A stretch of 64,000 nt of DNA, taken from assembly GCF_000332475.2 (NCBI RefSeq), contig NZ_AOGX02000035.1, positions 111,729 to 175,728 of the forward strand. Direction: 5' to 3'. Every line of letters starts with the position of its first letter. Position 1 is the first letter of the stretch. Shown one piece after another: positions 49,563-58,406 of the stretch. The translations under genes were made by a program, and so were the position numbers. The stretch is from Leptospira yanagawae serovar Saopaulo str. Sao Paulo = ATCC 700523 (GTDB lineage: Bacteria > Spirochaetota > Leptospiria > Leptospirales > Leptospiraceae). The notes under the pieces were generated by a model. The model was not told the origin of the DNA. It saw only the letters and a program-made list of their open reading frames with translations, and did no database searches.

Positions 49563-50146
49563 AACAAAACATCTTTCGAGTTTTCGCACTGGCGGCAGTC
49601 GTTTTTGTCGCAAATTGTGATTATAAAACTCCTGTTTATGAATACTTTCCAAACATGTATGACTCTCCAGCAAGAGAGTCACAAGAGGATGATTCATTTG
49701 CATCCAATGGATCGGCTTCTCGCATTCCACCAAAAGGTGCGATCCCAGTCGGATACTATCCATACCCTTATGCAACAGAAGCAACTCCAGACACTCTTCC
49801 AGGTGCCGATAAAGGATTAAAGAATCCAATCGCAAAGGTAAGTTTAGGGGATCTGATGATTGGTGAAAAACGATACCAAACATATTGTACACCATGCCAT
49901 GGAGTACAAGGTTTAGGAAATGGATCAGTTGTGGGACCGGCTCCAAAATTCCAACAACCACCACCATCAGTTGTTTCTGATAAAATCCGCGGTTGGTCCG
50001 ATGGACAAATCTATCATATCATAACAATGGGTCGAGGTCTGATGGGAAGTTATGCTTACCAAATTGAACCAGAAGACAGATGGAAGCTCATCGCTTACAT
50101 CCGCAAACTTCAAGAATATGAAGTGAAAAATAAAAAGGCGAACTAG
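49559..50146 (+). CDS. actE: Alternative complex III subunit ActE (monoheme cytochrome c)
   Basis: 195 residues. The signal peptide FRVFALAAVVFVANC ends in a lipobox Cys20; the protein should be lipid-anchored. One heme site YCTPCHGVQGLGNG near residue 103; a C-terminal helix ends the class I cytochrome fold (WKLIAYIRKLQEYEV). It passes electrons on to an acceptor at the membrane surface. Confidence 0.92.
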   Translation: MKQNIFRVFALAAVVFVANCDYKTPVYEYFPNMYDSPARESQEDDSFASNGSASRIPPKGAIPVGYYPYPYATEATPDTLPGADKGLKNPIAKVSLGDLMIGEKRYQTYCTPCHGVQGLGNGSVVGPAPKFQQPPPSVVSDKIRGWSDGQIYHIITMGRGLMGSYAYQIEPEDRWKLIAYIRKLQEYEVKNKKAN

Positions 50147-50154
50147 GGGAAATT

Positions 50155-51405
50155 ATGAGCTCTACAAAAGCAGCGAAACTAGACGAATCATTATTGCAGT
50201 TCAAACTGCCAGGGTCCGTTCGTAATGCACTCATTGCCATGATCGGAGTGGGAGTGGTGAGTTTTCTCATCGCCTTTTTTGGTTTTGGTCATGAGACGTC
50301 TCGCCATATGGACGAGGCTGGTCATTTCCACCACACGAATTTAGGATACCATATTTTACTCATTGGCGCTTACTTCGTGATTGGGCTTGCCATCACAGGG
50401 ATTTTCTTTACAGCGATCCAGCACCTAACAGGATCTCAGTGGTCTGTGACAGTTCGAAGGATATTCGAAACATACGGACTTTTTGCTCCTGTTGCGGGAC
50501 TTCTCCTAGTCGGTGTGATCTTTGGAATGCATGATCTTTATGAGTGGGCAGATGCGACAGTTCGTGAAAACGACCACCTCATCCACCACAAAGCAGGTTA
50601 TTTAAATCCAACCGCTTTCATCATCCGATGTGTTCTCTTCATTGGAGTATGGTCTGTGTTTGCTTACATTTTTCACGGAAAATCTGTGGGCCAAGACAAA
50701 GACAAAGTTGTGGATACCACAAAGACTCTTGCTAAGATTTCAGGAGGATTCATCCTCTTCTTCGCATTGTCATGGTGCCTCATGTCATTCGATTTACTCA
50801 TGTCACTTTCCCCACACTGGTTCTCAACTATGTTTGGTGTGTATGCCTTTGCAGGAGCTTTCCAAACGTCTCTTGCATCGTATTTGATTGTCATTGCGAT
50901 TTTGAAGAAAAACGGATACCTCGGTGAAGCAGTGAATGAAAACCACTACCATGATATCGCAAAGTTTTTACTTGGTATGACAACCTTTTGGGCTTACGTG
51001 GGTTTCTCACAATTTATGCTCATTTGGTATGCAAACATTCCAGAAGAAACTTTCTTTTATGAAATGCGAATGACTGGCGGTTGGGGTTATACAACACTCA
51101 TCCTTCCATTTGTAAAGTTTGTGATTCCGTTCCTACTTTTACTCAATCGACCAAACAAACGAAACATCGATTTCCTTTGGAAATTGGCTGCTTGGATCCT
51201 TATGGTTCAGTTCTTTGAACTTTTCTGGTTGGTATTCCCTGCAAATTTTGAAAAATTCTCAATCCTTCACTTTGTTTTAGCGTTTGGTGGCACTGTGGGA
51301 GTGGTTGGCCTTTTTGGTTTCTTTGTCTTCAAAAAGTTCGAAAAACATAGTTTAGTTCCGGTTGGTGATCCTCGATTAAACGAGTGCCTTCACCACCACC
51401 AATAG
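50155..51405 (+). CDS. actF: Alternative complex III subunit ActF (NrfD-like)
   Basis: 416 residues, about ten membrane helices, similar to ActC in type. Motifs include GYHILLIGAYFVIGLAITGIFFTAIQH, RIFETYGLFAPVAGLLLVGVIFGMHDLYEW and NENHYHDIAKFLLGMTTFWAYVGFSQFMLIWYANIPEE. Second membrane quinone-binding-type subunit. It lies 8 bp after actE; the lipoprotein gene follows 10 bp after it. Confidence 0.92.
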   Translation: MSSTKAAKLDESLLQFKLPGSVRNALIAMIGVGVVSFLIAFFGFGHETSRHMDEAGHFHHTNLGYHILLIGAYFVIGLAITGIFFTAIQHLTGSQWSVTVRRIFETYGLFAPVAGLLLVGVIFGMHDLYEWADATVRENDHLIHHKAGYLNPTAFIIRCVLFIGVWSVFAYIFHGKSVGQDKDKVVDTTKTLAKISGGFILFFALSWCLMSFDLLMSLSPHWFSTMFGVYAFAGAFQTSLASYLIVIAILKKNGYLGEAVNENHYHDIAKFLLGMTTFWAYVGFSQFMLIWYANIPEETFFYEMRMTGGWGYTTLILPFVKFVIPFLLLLNRPNKRNIDFLWKLAAWILMVQFFELFWLVFPANFEKFSILHFVLAFGGTVGVVGLFGFFVFKKFEKHSLVPVGDPRLNECLHHHQ

Positions 51406-51415
51406 GAGAATTGTT

Positions 51416-51931
51416 TTGAAACAAAAATTAGTAACACTACTTATTGTTGGAATGAGCGTAACCGCTTGTTCCAAAAACGCTGAAGTGACTTGGCATAAAA
51501 ATTGTGATGCCAAAACAAACAAAGCAAGTTTGGATTTTACAGTTCCATTGTATTCAGAACCAGATTCTAATTCGAAAGTAGTAGAGTTTGTTCCTGTTGG
51601 AACGGTTGTAAAAGTATTTGATGCACGTAACCACAACGTATGGGCACCAAAATATTTTATCAAAGTACAAACGGCGAAAAACGAAGGTTATATGAGCCCT
51701 CGATGTTTTGTTGTTGGGCAAGATCCAGCAAATAGCGTTTGGAGATATTCAAAAGGACTCGTAACGGATTCAAAACCTTTTTACGATCCTGCGGATAAAA
51801 CCCATTACCCAAGAGGTACTGAGTATGGAAACCTTAAGGACCTCCCAAAAGATAAAATCCCTCTTTCTGAACTATCAAAAGGTTTGGAAGAAGGACCTTA
51901 TGTAAATAAAAACATGTTAAAACAAAACTAA
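51416..51931 (+). CDS. SH3-like lipoprotein, co-encoded with ACIII
   Basis: 171 residues starting at TTG with GGAG 8 nt upstream. Signal peptide KQKLVTLLIVGMSVTAC with lipobox VTAC. Residues about 35-100 look like a bacterial SH3-type module (LDFTVPLYSEPDSNSKVVEFVPVGTVVKVFDARN...YFIKVQTAKNEGYMSPRCF). The end (DLPKDKIPLSELSKGLEEGPYVNKNMLKQN) is charged. No heme or metal motif. It may assist assembly or anchoring of the complex; this is only from position. It is the last gene before the terminator. Confidence 0.75.
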   Translation: MKQKLVTLLIVGMSVTACSKNAEVTWHKNCDAKTNKASLDFTVPLYSEPDSNSKVVEFVPVGTVVKVFDARNHNVWAPKYFIKVQTAKNEGYMSPRCFVVGQDPANSVWRYSKGLVTDSKPFYDPADKTHYPRGTEYGNLKDLPKDKIPLSELSKGLEEGPYVNKNMLKQN

Positions 51932-51991
51932 TCTGTTTTTGTAAAAAGAAGGATAACAGTGGAAGGGGAATTCCTTCTTGCCACTCTTCTG

Positions 51992-52028
51992 AAAAAGACC
52001 CAAGGGAAACCAAGGGTCTTTTTTTTTT
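51992..52028. terminator. Bidirectional Rho-independent terminator
   Basis: AAAAAGACCC / GGGTCTTTTT stem with a 12-nt loop; eight or more T on the plus strand and five on the minus strand. It separates the act operon from the convergent gene ending at 52052. Confidence 0.88.
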
Positions 52029-52051
52029 AAAATGTTTCCCAAGTTATCATG

Positions 52052-52462
52052 TTATGCTTTTAGACTTTCTTTTGATTTTGTGAGGATATATCCTTCATAA
52101 CTTACAATTGCCAAAATCACAATCTTTTCCCAAATAAAATAATAGGCTCCAATGGTTTGGATCTCGTTCCAATATTTAATGAGGAAAAACATGGATAAGC
52201 CACAATAACTCAAGTTTCCAATGATCACTCCTACTAAAAATAATTTCCATTGTTTTGGTTTTTGGATGAAGCAAGTATTGGAATAAAAAAACAATACTCC
52301 AGCAAAGATTCCTAAGTTGTAAAGTGCATCCATCGGCATTCCGATTATGTATTGGAACGGTACGATCACTGCAAATAACACAAATAAGGAGATAGATGCA
52401 CCAAATGCATCCAGAAAAAAAACGGTATGGGGTTGGAAATGTTTGAAAAGTTTTTTTATCAT
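52052..52462 (-). CDS. Small integral membrane protein
   Basis: 136 residues with four predicted membrane helices: VFFLDAFGASISLFVLFAVIVPF, ALYNLGIFAGVLFFYSNTCF, WKLFLVGVIIGNLSYCGLSMFFLI and AYYFIWEKIVILAIVSYEGYIL. Not recognised. No signal peptide cleavage site visible. It is divergent from the MarR region and convergent to the act operon; its function cannot be guessed. Confidence 0.6.
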   Translation of the reverse strand: MIKKLFKHFQPHTVFFLDAFGASISLFVLFAVIVPFQYIIGMPMDALYNLGIFAGVLFFYSNTCFIQKPKQWKLFLVGVIIGNLSYCGLSMFFLIKYWNEIQTIGAYYFIWEKIVILAIVSYEGYILTKSKESLKA

Positions 52463-52732
52463 AGGTAGAATCCTAGTTTTGTTTGTCTCCTATTTCCAAA
52501 AACAGCGGTGGTTTTCCGTATCCATTAACCGCAGTTTCATTAAAGGAGTATGATCCCCATTTCTCAATTTTGATTTTTATTTGTAACCTATTTAATCAAG
52601 AAAATTCCAGTTTTTGGTTTCTGGATTCTCAAAAAGACACACCAATCCTTTGGATTTTGAAAGGAAATTCTGATCTTAGTATGTACTACTTTCTTAAGAT
52701 GGTTCCCAAAAATGAAATTTTAGGTTTACAAA
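52463..52732 (+). other. Intergenic stretch before marR
   Basis: No convincing gene. A 109-codon ORF (52483-52812) has no ribosome site and unusual composition; likely chance. The right end leads into the operator and marR promoter. Confidence 0.5.
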
Positions 52733-52765
52733 AAATATATATCTTAGTTACTAAGATATATATTT
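52733..52765. promoter_or_regulatory. 33-bp inverted repeat, MarR operator candidate
   Basis: Two perfect 15-bp arms (AAATATATATCTTAG and CTAAGATATATATTT) around TTA, immediately upstream of a TTGCAA/TATATA-like promoter for marR. The length and palindrome suit a homodimeric MarR regulator binding its own promoter. Binding not shown. Confidence 0.65.
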
Positions 52766-52801
52766 GCAAAGAAAATGATTTGTTAAAATATATAAAATTT
52801 T

Positions 52802-53257
52802 ATGGAAATTGAAGTTTTTAAAAAAACAACCCGCCAGTATTTCGAAACCGCCCTTTCTATGCACGAAATCATAGCAGCACATGTTGGGTTATCTGATACA
52901 GACCATAAATATTTAGGATACCTAATTGAAAATGGTGAGATGACAGCGGGTGAACTGGCAAAATTATCTGGTCTTACCACTGGTGCAATCACAGGTGTCA
53001 TTGATCGATTAGAGAAAGCTAAATTGGTAAAAAGAAAGTTTTTACCAACGGATAGACGAAAGGTTTTTATTGTACCTAATTTAGAGAAAACGAACCAACT
53101 GTTTTCTCCAATCTTCAAAAAACTGCAAAAAGAAACAGACCAATTGATTTCTAGTTTTTCAAACCATGAGTTAGAAGTAGTGCATCGATATTTTGATTCT
53201 GCAATTCGAATCATGGAAAAAGTGACAAAAAATTTAAAGGAAACGAATGGGATATGA
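52802..53257 (+). CDS. MarR-family transcription regulator
   Basis: 151 residues. The winged-helix part shows MTAGELAKLSGLTTGAITGVIDRLEKAKLVKRKFLPTDRRKVFIVPN, with recognition helix and RRK wing typical of MarR. The N-terminal helices for dimer formation are present. No Shine-Dalgarno site lies before the ATG, but a TATATA ends 7 nt upstream, so the transcript may be leaderless. The operator above suggests autorepression; the overlapping membrane gene is a likely target. Confidence 0.88.
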   Translation: MEIEVFKKTTRQYFETALSMHEIIAAHVGLSDTDHKYLGYLIENGEMTAGELAKLSGLTTGAITGVIDRLEKAKLVKRKFLPTDRRKVFIVPNLEKTNQLFSPIFKKLQKETDQLISSFSNHELEVVHRYFDSAIRIMEKVTKNLKETNGI

Positions 53258-53823
53258 ATGGAATTTTAGACAATTGTTTTGGATTTGCAGTTACGATGGG
53301 GATGCAAGAACTATCAATTTTTTTAGCCAAGAATTCTTTGTCGATTGCCAAGTATTCTTTAGTATTAAATGTACTGATATATTTTTCGATGAATGGTGCT
53401 CAAATTTTTGAAACTTTTGTCTTTGTTCCGCGCTGGGCTTGTGGCAATGATCCAAATCTGAGTATTTTGCATACAGAATATAAGTCTGCTGATCTAAAGT
53501 ACTTTTGGATTTTGTTTCATTCCATACACGAAATTATTTTTTTAGTATCTCTTATCTTCTGTTTCCCATTAGAAGGGATCGGAAACTATTTGTTATACCT
53601 TTTCATTTTTCATATGGGTATCAGGGTTTGGACAATCATTTATTTCGCAAATAAGATCATATGGTTCCAATCCTTTGCGCAGACTATTGAGAAACTTCCA
53701 ATCAAAGTATTACATGAAATCAGGAAATGGATATTTTGGAATTATTTCCGGGTGAGTTTTTATATTGGAATTTCAATTTGTATGATACCCCTTGTGATTA
53801 AAATTCTAGAGATCAATGGATAG
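53254..53823 (+). CDS. Membrane protein encoded with MarR
   Basis: 189 residues, not recognised. Starts as ATGA over the marR stop, so the pair is translationally coupled. Predicted four to five helices (SIAKYSLVLNVLIYFSMNGAQIFETFVFV; YFWILFHSIHEIIFLVSLIFCF; YLLYLFIFHMGIRVWTIIYFA; NYFRVSFYIGISICMIPLVIKIL). Possible transporter-like or enzymatic role, e.g. exporting or modifying the ligand sensed by the regulator; this is a guess from position. Confidence 0.65.
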   Translation: MNGILDNCFGFAVTMGMQELSIFLAKNSLSIAKYSLVLNVLIYFSMNGAQIFETFVFVPRWACGNDPNLSILHTEYKSADLKYFWILFHSIHEIIFLVSLIFCFPLEGIGNYLLYLFIFHMGIRVWTIIYFANKIIWFQSFAQTIEKLPIKVLHEIRKWIFWNYFRVSFYIGISICMIPLVIKILEING

Positions 53824-53922
53824 TTTCTTTGAAGGATTTGATTCTACAGCTTTGGATCTTTTTTTCTATTTTCTAGTGTTGGTTCCAGAAAAACTGTTTT
53901 TTATCTTTTGGTATAACGTTTC

Positions 53923-53958
53923 TTGACATTTCCCTTTTCTTTGTTATACTCCCTCGCA
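53923..53958 (+). promoter_or_regulatory. Sigma-70 promoter for a leaderless cyclase mRNA
   Basis: TTGACA (53923-53928), 16 nt, then TATACT (53945-53950), a near-consensus pair. The ATG of the next gene begins 7 nt after the -10 box, where transcription should start. No ribosome site exists between them. Confidence 0.8.
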
Positions 53959-54611
53959 TGGGTCAAAAACGTGCGATAGCTACATCCGCCTCGGAAGAAC
54001 GATTGGAAAAATTATTGGAAGAAAGGTTAAATCCTGGTTCCAACCAAGAAATCATAGACAAACGAATTTGGGATTTGTTTGGGGAAACTTGGTGTGTGAT
54101 GTTTACAGACCTATCTGGGTTTTCGAGAGGAGTTGCCAAATTTGGGATCATTCATTTTTTACAAACGATCTATGAATCCCAGAGAATCCTGATTCCCGTT
54201 TTAGATGAATTTGATGGAATCCTCATGAAAGATGAAGGCGATAGCCTTATGGTTCTCTTTCGGAATACCAATAAAGCAATTCAATGCGCGATCCAAATGC
54301 AAAAAGCATGCAAACGTTATAATGAAGGTAGAGTTTTGGAAGAACAGATCCTACTTTGTGTAGGACTTGGATATGGGAAAATTTTGAAAATTGGGGATAC
54401 GGATGTGTTTGGAGCAGAAGTCAATGCTGCATCCAAGTTAGGGGAAGATACAGCAAAAGCTTGGGAGATCCTCGTCACGAATGCCGTAAAGGAAAATGCA
54501 GATGAAACCTCTGATTTTGATTTTGAACCGATCACAGAAATTCCACCGGGTTCCGAAGGTGCATACAAACTCCTTTATACCTTGGATGAACCAAAGTGGG
54601 TTGTGTTGTAA
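53958..54611 (+). CDS. Class III adenylate/guanylate cyclase-domain protein
   Basis: 217 residues. Catalytic-type metal aspartates at Asp51 in VMFTDLSGFSRG and Asp95 in MKDEGDSLMVLF; VFGAEVNAASKLGED holds the transition-state Asn-x-x-x-Arg-like element with Lys in the expected Arg position, so activity is not certain. It is cytoplasmic and lacks a sensor domain; N-terminal helix RLEKLLEERLNPGSN may mediate dimerisation. Transcription starts at its ATG (see promoter). Confidence 0.82.
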   Translation: MGQKRAIATSASEERLEKLLEERLNPGSNQEIIDKRIWDLFGETWCVMFTDLSGFSRGVAKFGIIHFLQTIYESQRILIPVLDEFDGILMKDEGDSLMVLFRNTNKAIQCAIQMQKACKRYNEGRVLEEQILLCVGLGYGKILKIGDTDVFGAEVNAASKLGEDTAKAWEILVTNAVKENADETSDFDFEPITEIPPGSEGAYKLLYTLDEPKWVVL

Positions 54612-54661
54612 TTTAGCATGATTTTCATGATTCTAAAAAACGAAAAAATTGAAAGGACCGT

Positions 54662-56488
54662 TTATTCCATAAATTCATAGATGGATCGAATTTCTCCATT
54701 GGCTTCTATGTAGTTGTAAAGGTCTTGGAATTCTTTATGGCCACAAAGAGTTGAAGAATCTCCAACAAGAATCAAATGTGACTTCGCCCGAGTGAGGGCC
54801 ACATTCAAACGTTTTGGATTCAACAAAAATCCAATTTCCCCATCAGGGTTTGAGCGAACAAGACTTAGAATCACAATTTCAGATTCTCTACCTTGAAAGG
54901 AGTCGATGGTTTGTGTATAAAAATTTCCATTTGCCTTCTTCGTTAATTTTTCCACCTGTCCTCTGTAAGGTGAAATGACTACGGAAGATTCTTTCGGTAA
55001 TCCTTTCTCAAAAAAACTTTGGATCAAATCTGCTTCTGTTTCATTAAAAAAACTGGGTTCCTCACCTTCTGTTTCTTCCATGGAATCACTCCCTGCCGTA
55101 TCGATCCAGAGCAGTGCGGAATCAGTTCCGAAAATTTCAGTAAAAGCAGGTAAATTGAAAAAACGCAGATCGGGGTGAGTGAATACTTTGTTTTCATAAT
55201 AATTGGCATTGGGAAATCCAAGGATTTCCGGTTTCATCCGAAACTGTTTGTCCAAAAAAATGATTCGTTCCCCAGAATCCTCTTCGATTGCTTTTTCTAA
55301 AAAACTATTCACGGTTTCATGGTCTGGATGGTTGTAGTTTACTGCTAACTGTTTGGGATCACCAAAGAAAAATGTTTTTTTCCCAGAGAAGATTGCCATA
55401 TAACAACCTGGATCCACACTTTGAGTGGCTTCATCTACAAACACATAATCAAATTTCCGGCCTTTTTTAAATTCAGTCCCAAATCCAGAAAAGGTAGATA
55501 CGATGAGTTCACTTGCATCAAGTAGTTTTGCTCTAATATTGGATTCTGATTCACGAATCGTTTGAAGTAAAAATTTTGCTTCTTTCCGTAGTTGGTACCG
55601 TTCTTCTCTTTCTTCTTTGCCAAAGTTACGTTTCCAAGAATTGATTTTTTTCTGAATGGCTTTCAATTCCGTTTGCCAATTTTGGATTTGTTTTTGGTCG
55701 GGATGGGTTTGGATGAGGTGGTCTAAGTGATACGGTAAGACTTCGTCTTTGATTTTTGTGGAATTGCCAAGTCGAATCACTCGGATTCCATTTCGGATCG
55801 CTAGTTCCACGATGTAATCACAAGCAAAGTTAGTTGGACAAAGGGTAAGGACAGACAATTTTTTACTTTGGATTTCCTTTACAGCTTGCATCAGTAAGGT
55901 GGTTTTGCCCGTCCCAGGTGGTCCAAACACAATCCCATAATCAGCAATGGTAAAAATCCTTTCTATTGGAGGTAACTCCATTGTTTTTTTGGGGGGAGTC
56001 GGTTTATCTCCTGTCCCATAACCTAAACACCATTTGAGTTTTTTGTAAGATTCACTTTCTGTTTCATTCCTTACCTTTCCGATGATTTCATTGTACAAAT
56101 CATAAGTAGATTCAGGAAACCATTTGGAGATTGTAAAGTTTTCGCTTTCCCAATCGTAATCACCCCGTACTTGGATGATGAGTTTTGATTCCTTCCATTG
56201 GTAAACATTCCCATAAATCGATTCGTTTTGGTTTTGTAAAAGGACTGGCACTCCTGGTTTTAGCCAAAGTTTGGATTTATTAGAAAGAATCACTTGGAAT
56301 TCAGCCCGCCAAGTATTCCCAACAAGAAAACGAAGGTCAACAAGTTCAGCTGATTTGATGGATCCTGACTCCGATTCCATTTCTAAAAAAAGATTTCTTT
56401 CGATTTCCCTTTCTTTTGCCAATAAGGATTCCGTATGATTTAATTCTTCTTCCAGTGAACCAAATGTTTGTTTTATGGCTCTTCCCAT
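54662..56488 (-). CDS. DNA2/UPF1-type SF1 helicase
   Basis: 608 residues. Walker A GPPGTGKTTLLMQAV, DEATQSVDPG for Walker B, GDPKQL, DKQFRMKPEILGFPN, then C-terminal GRESEIVILSLVRSN and LNVALTRAKSHLILVGDSSTL. These are the SF1B signatures of the DNA2/NAM7/IGHMBP2 family, and the N-terminal beta-barrel domain before the ATPase is also typical. It unwinds nucleic acid; RNA or DNA unclear. Its start overlaps the TPR gene's end by 16 bp. Confidence 0.88.
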   Translation of the reverse strand: MGRAIKQTFGSLEEELNHTESLLAKEREIERNLFLEMESESGSIKSAELVDLRFLVGNTWRAEFQVILSNKSKLWLKPGVPVLLQNQNESIYGNVYQWKESKLIIQVRGDYDWESENFTISKWFPESTYDLYNEIIGKVRNETESESYKKLKWCLGYGTGDKPTPPKKTMELPPIERIFTIADYGIVFGPPGTGKTTLLMQAVKEIQSKKLSVLTLCPTNFACDYIVELAIRNGIRVIRLGNSTKIKDEVLPYHLDHLIQTHPDQKQIQNWQTELKAIQKKINSWKRNFGKEEREERYQLRKEAKFLLQTIRESESNIRAKLLDASELIVSTFSGFGTEFKKGRKFDYVFVDEATQSVDPGCYMAIFSGKKTFFFGDPKQLAVNYNHPDHETVNSFLEKAIEEDSGERIIFLDKQFRMKPEILGFPNANYYENKVFTHPDLRFFNLPAFTEIFGTDSALLWIDTAGSDSMEETEGEEPSFFNETEADLIQSFFEKGLPKESSVVISPYRGQVEKLTKKANGNFYTQTIDSFQGRESEIVILSLVRSNPDGEIGFLLNPKRLNVALTRAKSHLILVGDSSTLCGHKEFQDLYNYIEANGEIRSIYEFME

Positions 56489-57324
56489 TCGATATTCTCC
56501 AAGGTAGTAAAAAAACCATTGCGAAGCAGTGGTGCAAAATCGATAAAATCAGCAGCTTTCAGAAACAAAGAATCTTCAATGGAATATGCTTGGATGAGAT
56601 TGTTTGCTGCTTCCTCTACTTTTCCCAACCGGCAATGTGCTCTAGCTAAAATGATCAGAGTTTCTGGATCAATTTCCTTACAATATTCGATATGCGTACG
56701 GATTGCACTCAGTGCATTTTCTGGATCTTCTGCATCTAAGTAACATAGAGCAAGTAAATCATAATGGAGGAATTCCTCAGGTGCCACCATCTTTAGAGAT
56801 TTTTTGAGAGAGGCAAGTGCTGAGTTAAAATCTCCTCTTGAAAAGTATAAGGAGCCAAGTTCAGCCCAAATGTCTTTTCTGTCAATGCCACGCCCATTAC
56901 TCAAATGTTCTTGTGAGAGTGCTTTTTTTAGGACTTCGATTGCTTCTTCGGATCGTTCCATATCCTTTAGGAGCGAAGCAAGTAAGAGATAGTTTTCTAA
57001 GTAAGAAGGGAATTGGATGATACTTTTTTGCAGTTGGACTTTTGCGGATTTAAATTTTTTAAGTTTAATCAAATAACGTGAGTAAACGGTGATACTCAAA
57101 GGGTGCGATGGATAGTTTTGGACAATGTCTTGGAAAACTGATTCTGTTTCTTTTGGATTTCCAACAGAGTACAAACACCATGCTTTTTTCGCTTTGATTT
57201 TGATGAGAGTTGATTCGTCTTTTGTGAATGCTTCACTTTGTGCGTAGAGATTAAATGCACGTGTGAAATCCTTTTCCTCTTCCAATTGTTTTGCTTCACG
57301 GATCAGAGAAAAAAAAGGGTTCAT
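56473..57324 (-). CDS. TPR-repeat protein
   Basis: 283 residues, all helical, with several tetratricopeptide units (ARAFNLYAQSEAFTKDES; SAKVQLQKSIIQFPSYLENYLLLASLLKDMERSEEAIEVLKKAL; AELGSLYFSRGDFNSALASLKKSLK; NALSAIRTHIEYCKEIDPETLIILARAHCRLGKVEEAANNLIQAYSIEDS). No signal peptide; cytoplasmic. It likely binds proteins, and shares a transcript with the helicase. Confidence 0.75.
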   Translation of the reverse strand: MNPFFSLIREAKQLEEEKDFTRAFNLYAQSEAFTKDESTLIKIKAKKAWCLYSVGNPKETESVFQDIVQNYPSHPLSITVYSRYLIKLKKFKSAKVQLQKSIIQFPSYLENYLLLASLLKDMERSEEAIEVLKKALSQEHLSNGRGIDRKDIWAELGSLYFSRGDFNSALASLKKSLKMVAPEEFLHYDLLALCYLDAEDPENALSAIRTHIEYCKEIDPETLIILARAHCRLGKVEEAANNLIQAYSIEDSLFLKAADFIDFAPLLRNGFFTTLENIEWEEP

Positions 57325-57403
57325 CGTTTTTTTTTACTTCAGGAAATCACGAAATCGCCGATGGGTAGAATAGGGAGTAAAGATTGTAAAAGGAGGTCCG
57401 ATT

Positions 57404-57559
57404 ATGGTTCCATCTACACCTATTAATCCAATTGCCAATTTGCCAAAAGAAATTTTCCAGGCACAAAACCAACTCACAGAAAAACTTATGAAGTTGGCTG
57501 TGGAAGAAAAAGTGGGTCCAGTGGCAAAAAGCGAACGGTTACTCGACATCTACTGTTAA
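57404..57559 (+). CDS. Small protein (51 aa), possible motility-type
   Basis: ATG with a perfect AAAGGAGGTCC ribosome site 7-8 nt upstream; 51 codons then TAA. The sequence INPIANLPKEIFQAQNQLTEKLMKLAVEEKVG is a helical pattern like small YjfB-type putative motility proteins, but this is a weak likeness. It has no signal peptide or Cys except one near the end. Codon use is normal. GCCGATGGGTAGA, close to the sigma-28 -10 element, lies at 57357-57369. Confidence 0.65.
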   Translation: MVPSTPINPIANLPKEIFQAQNQLTEKLMKLAVEEKVGPVAKSERLLDIYC

Positions 57560-57575
57560 GTATTGATTGAGTTTT

Positions 57576-58406
57576 TTAATCCACTCGGGTTTCTGGATTG
57601 AAGACAGGTCGTTTTCTTTCCAAAAACCCACCAATGGCACTACGGAAGTCCTTGGAATCCAGCATACTTGCATTCCAAACTGCAACATAGTCTAAACCTT
57701 CATCGATGGTTTTTCCAATTCCATGATTTAGCACTTGTTTGACCCCACGAATCACGATGGTTGGATTTTCTGCGATTTCCTCAGCAGTTTTAAGACCAGC
57801 TTCTAGTAGTGAATCGAAGTCTTTTGTTACCTTTGTAACAAGGCCCATCTGAAAGGCTTCAATTGCTGTAATGTCTTTTCCCGTAAGGGCAAGTTCCCTC
57901 GTATGGGCATTGCCTATAAGGTGTGGGAGTCTTTGCAAAGAACCCATATCAGCAACGATAGCCACTTTGGATTCACGTAAGGAAAAAACGGCATCTTCAG
58001 ACGCATAACGTATGTCACATGCTGAAACTAAGTCAAGCCCACCTCCAATACAATGTTTTTGTACGAGGGCAATGGAAGGTTTTTTGGAATTGTAAACAGC
58101 ATTGATTCCTTTCTGCATTGTGAGGATGAGTTGGTAGAGTTTTTCTCTACCATCTGCCAATTCCCCTTGCACAACCGGTTTAAATTCTTGGAAAAACTCT
58201 TCCAAATCAAGTCCGGTTGAGAAAGATTTCCCTTTGCCTGCGATCACAAATGCATGGATTTTGGGATCGGCATTGATTTCATCCACCATATCGGGAAGGT
58301 CCCGCCAAAAAGGCCAGTTCATGGCATTTCGTTTTTCAGGGCGGTTTAACCAAAGGATTCCAATATTCTTTTTTCTTTCGATTGTAAAAAAAGGAGATGG
58401 GTTCAT
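57576..58406 (-). CDS. Crotonase-family, dienoyl-CoA isomerase-like
   Basis: 276 residues. Oxyanion-hole segments [15 protein letters not shown] and [19 protein letters not shown]. The three acidic residues Asp125, Glu145 and Asp153 sit at the spacing of Asp176/Glu196/Asp204 in rat delta3,5-delta2,4-dienoyl-CoA isomerase, and [21 protein letters not shown] matches its sequence well. It would move double bonds during degradation of unsaturated fatty acids. Start overlaps the Lgt-like stop (ATGA). Confidence 0.82.
   Translation of the reverse strand: MNPSPFFTIERKKNIGILWLNRPEKRNAMNWPFWRDLPDMVDEINADPKIHAFVIAGKGKSFSTGLDLEEFFQEFKPVVQGELADGREKLYQLILTMQKGINAVYNSKKPSIALVQKHCIGGGLDLVSACDIRYASEDAVFSLRESKVAIVADMGSLQRLPHLIGNAHTRELALTGKDITAIEAFQMGLVTKVTKDFDSLLEAGLKTAEEIAENPTIVIRGVKQVLNHGIGKTIDEGLDYVAVWNASMLDSKDFRSAIGGFLERKRPVFNPETRVD

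Noticed and set aside
52483..52812. 109-codon ORF in the marR upstream region
   Set aside because: Crosses the operator and marR start; no ribosome site; likely chance in A/T-rich DNA.
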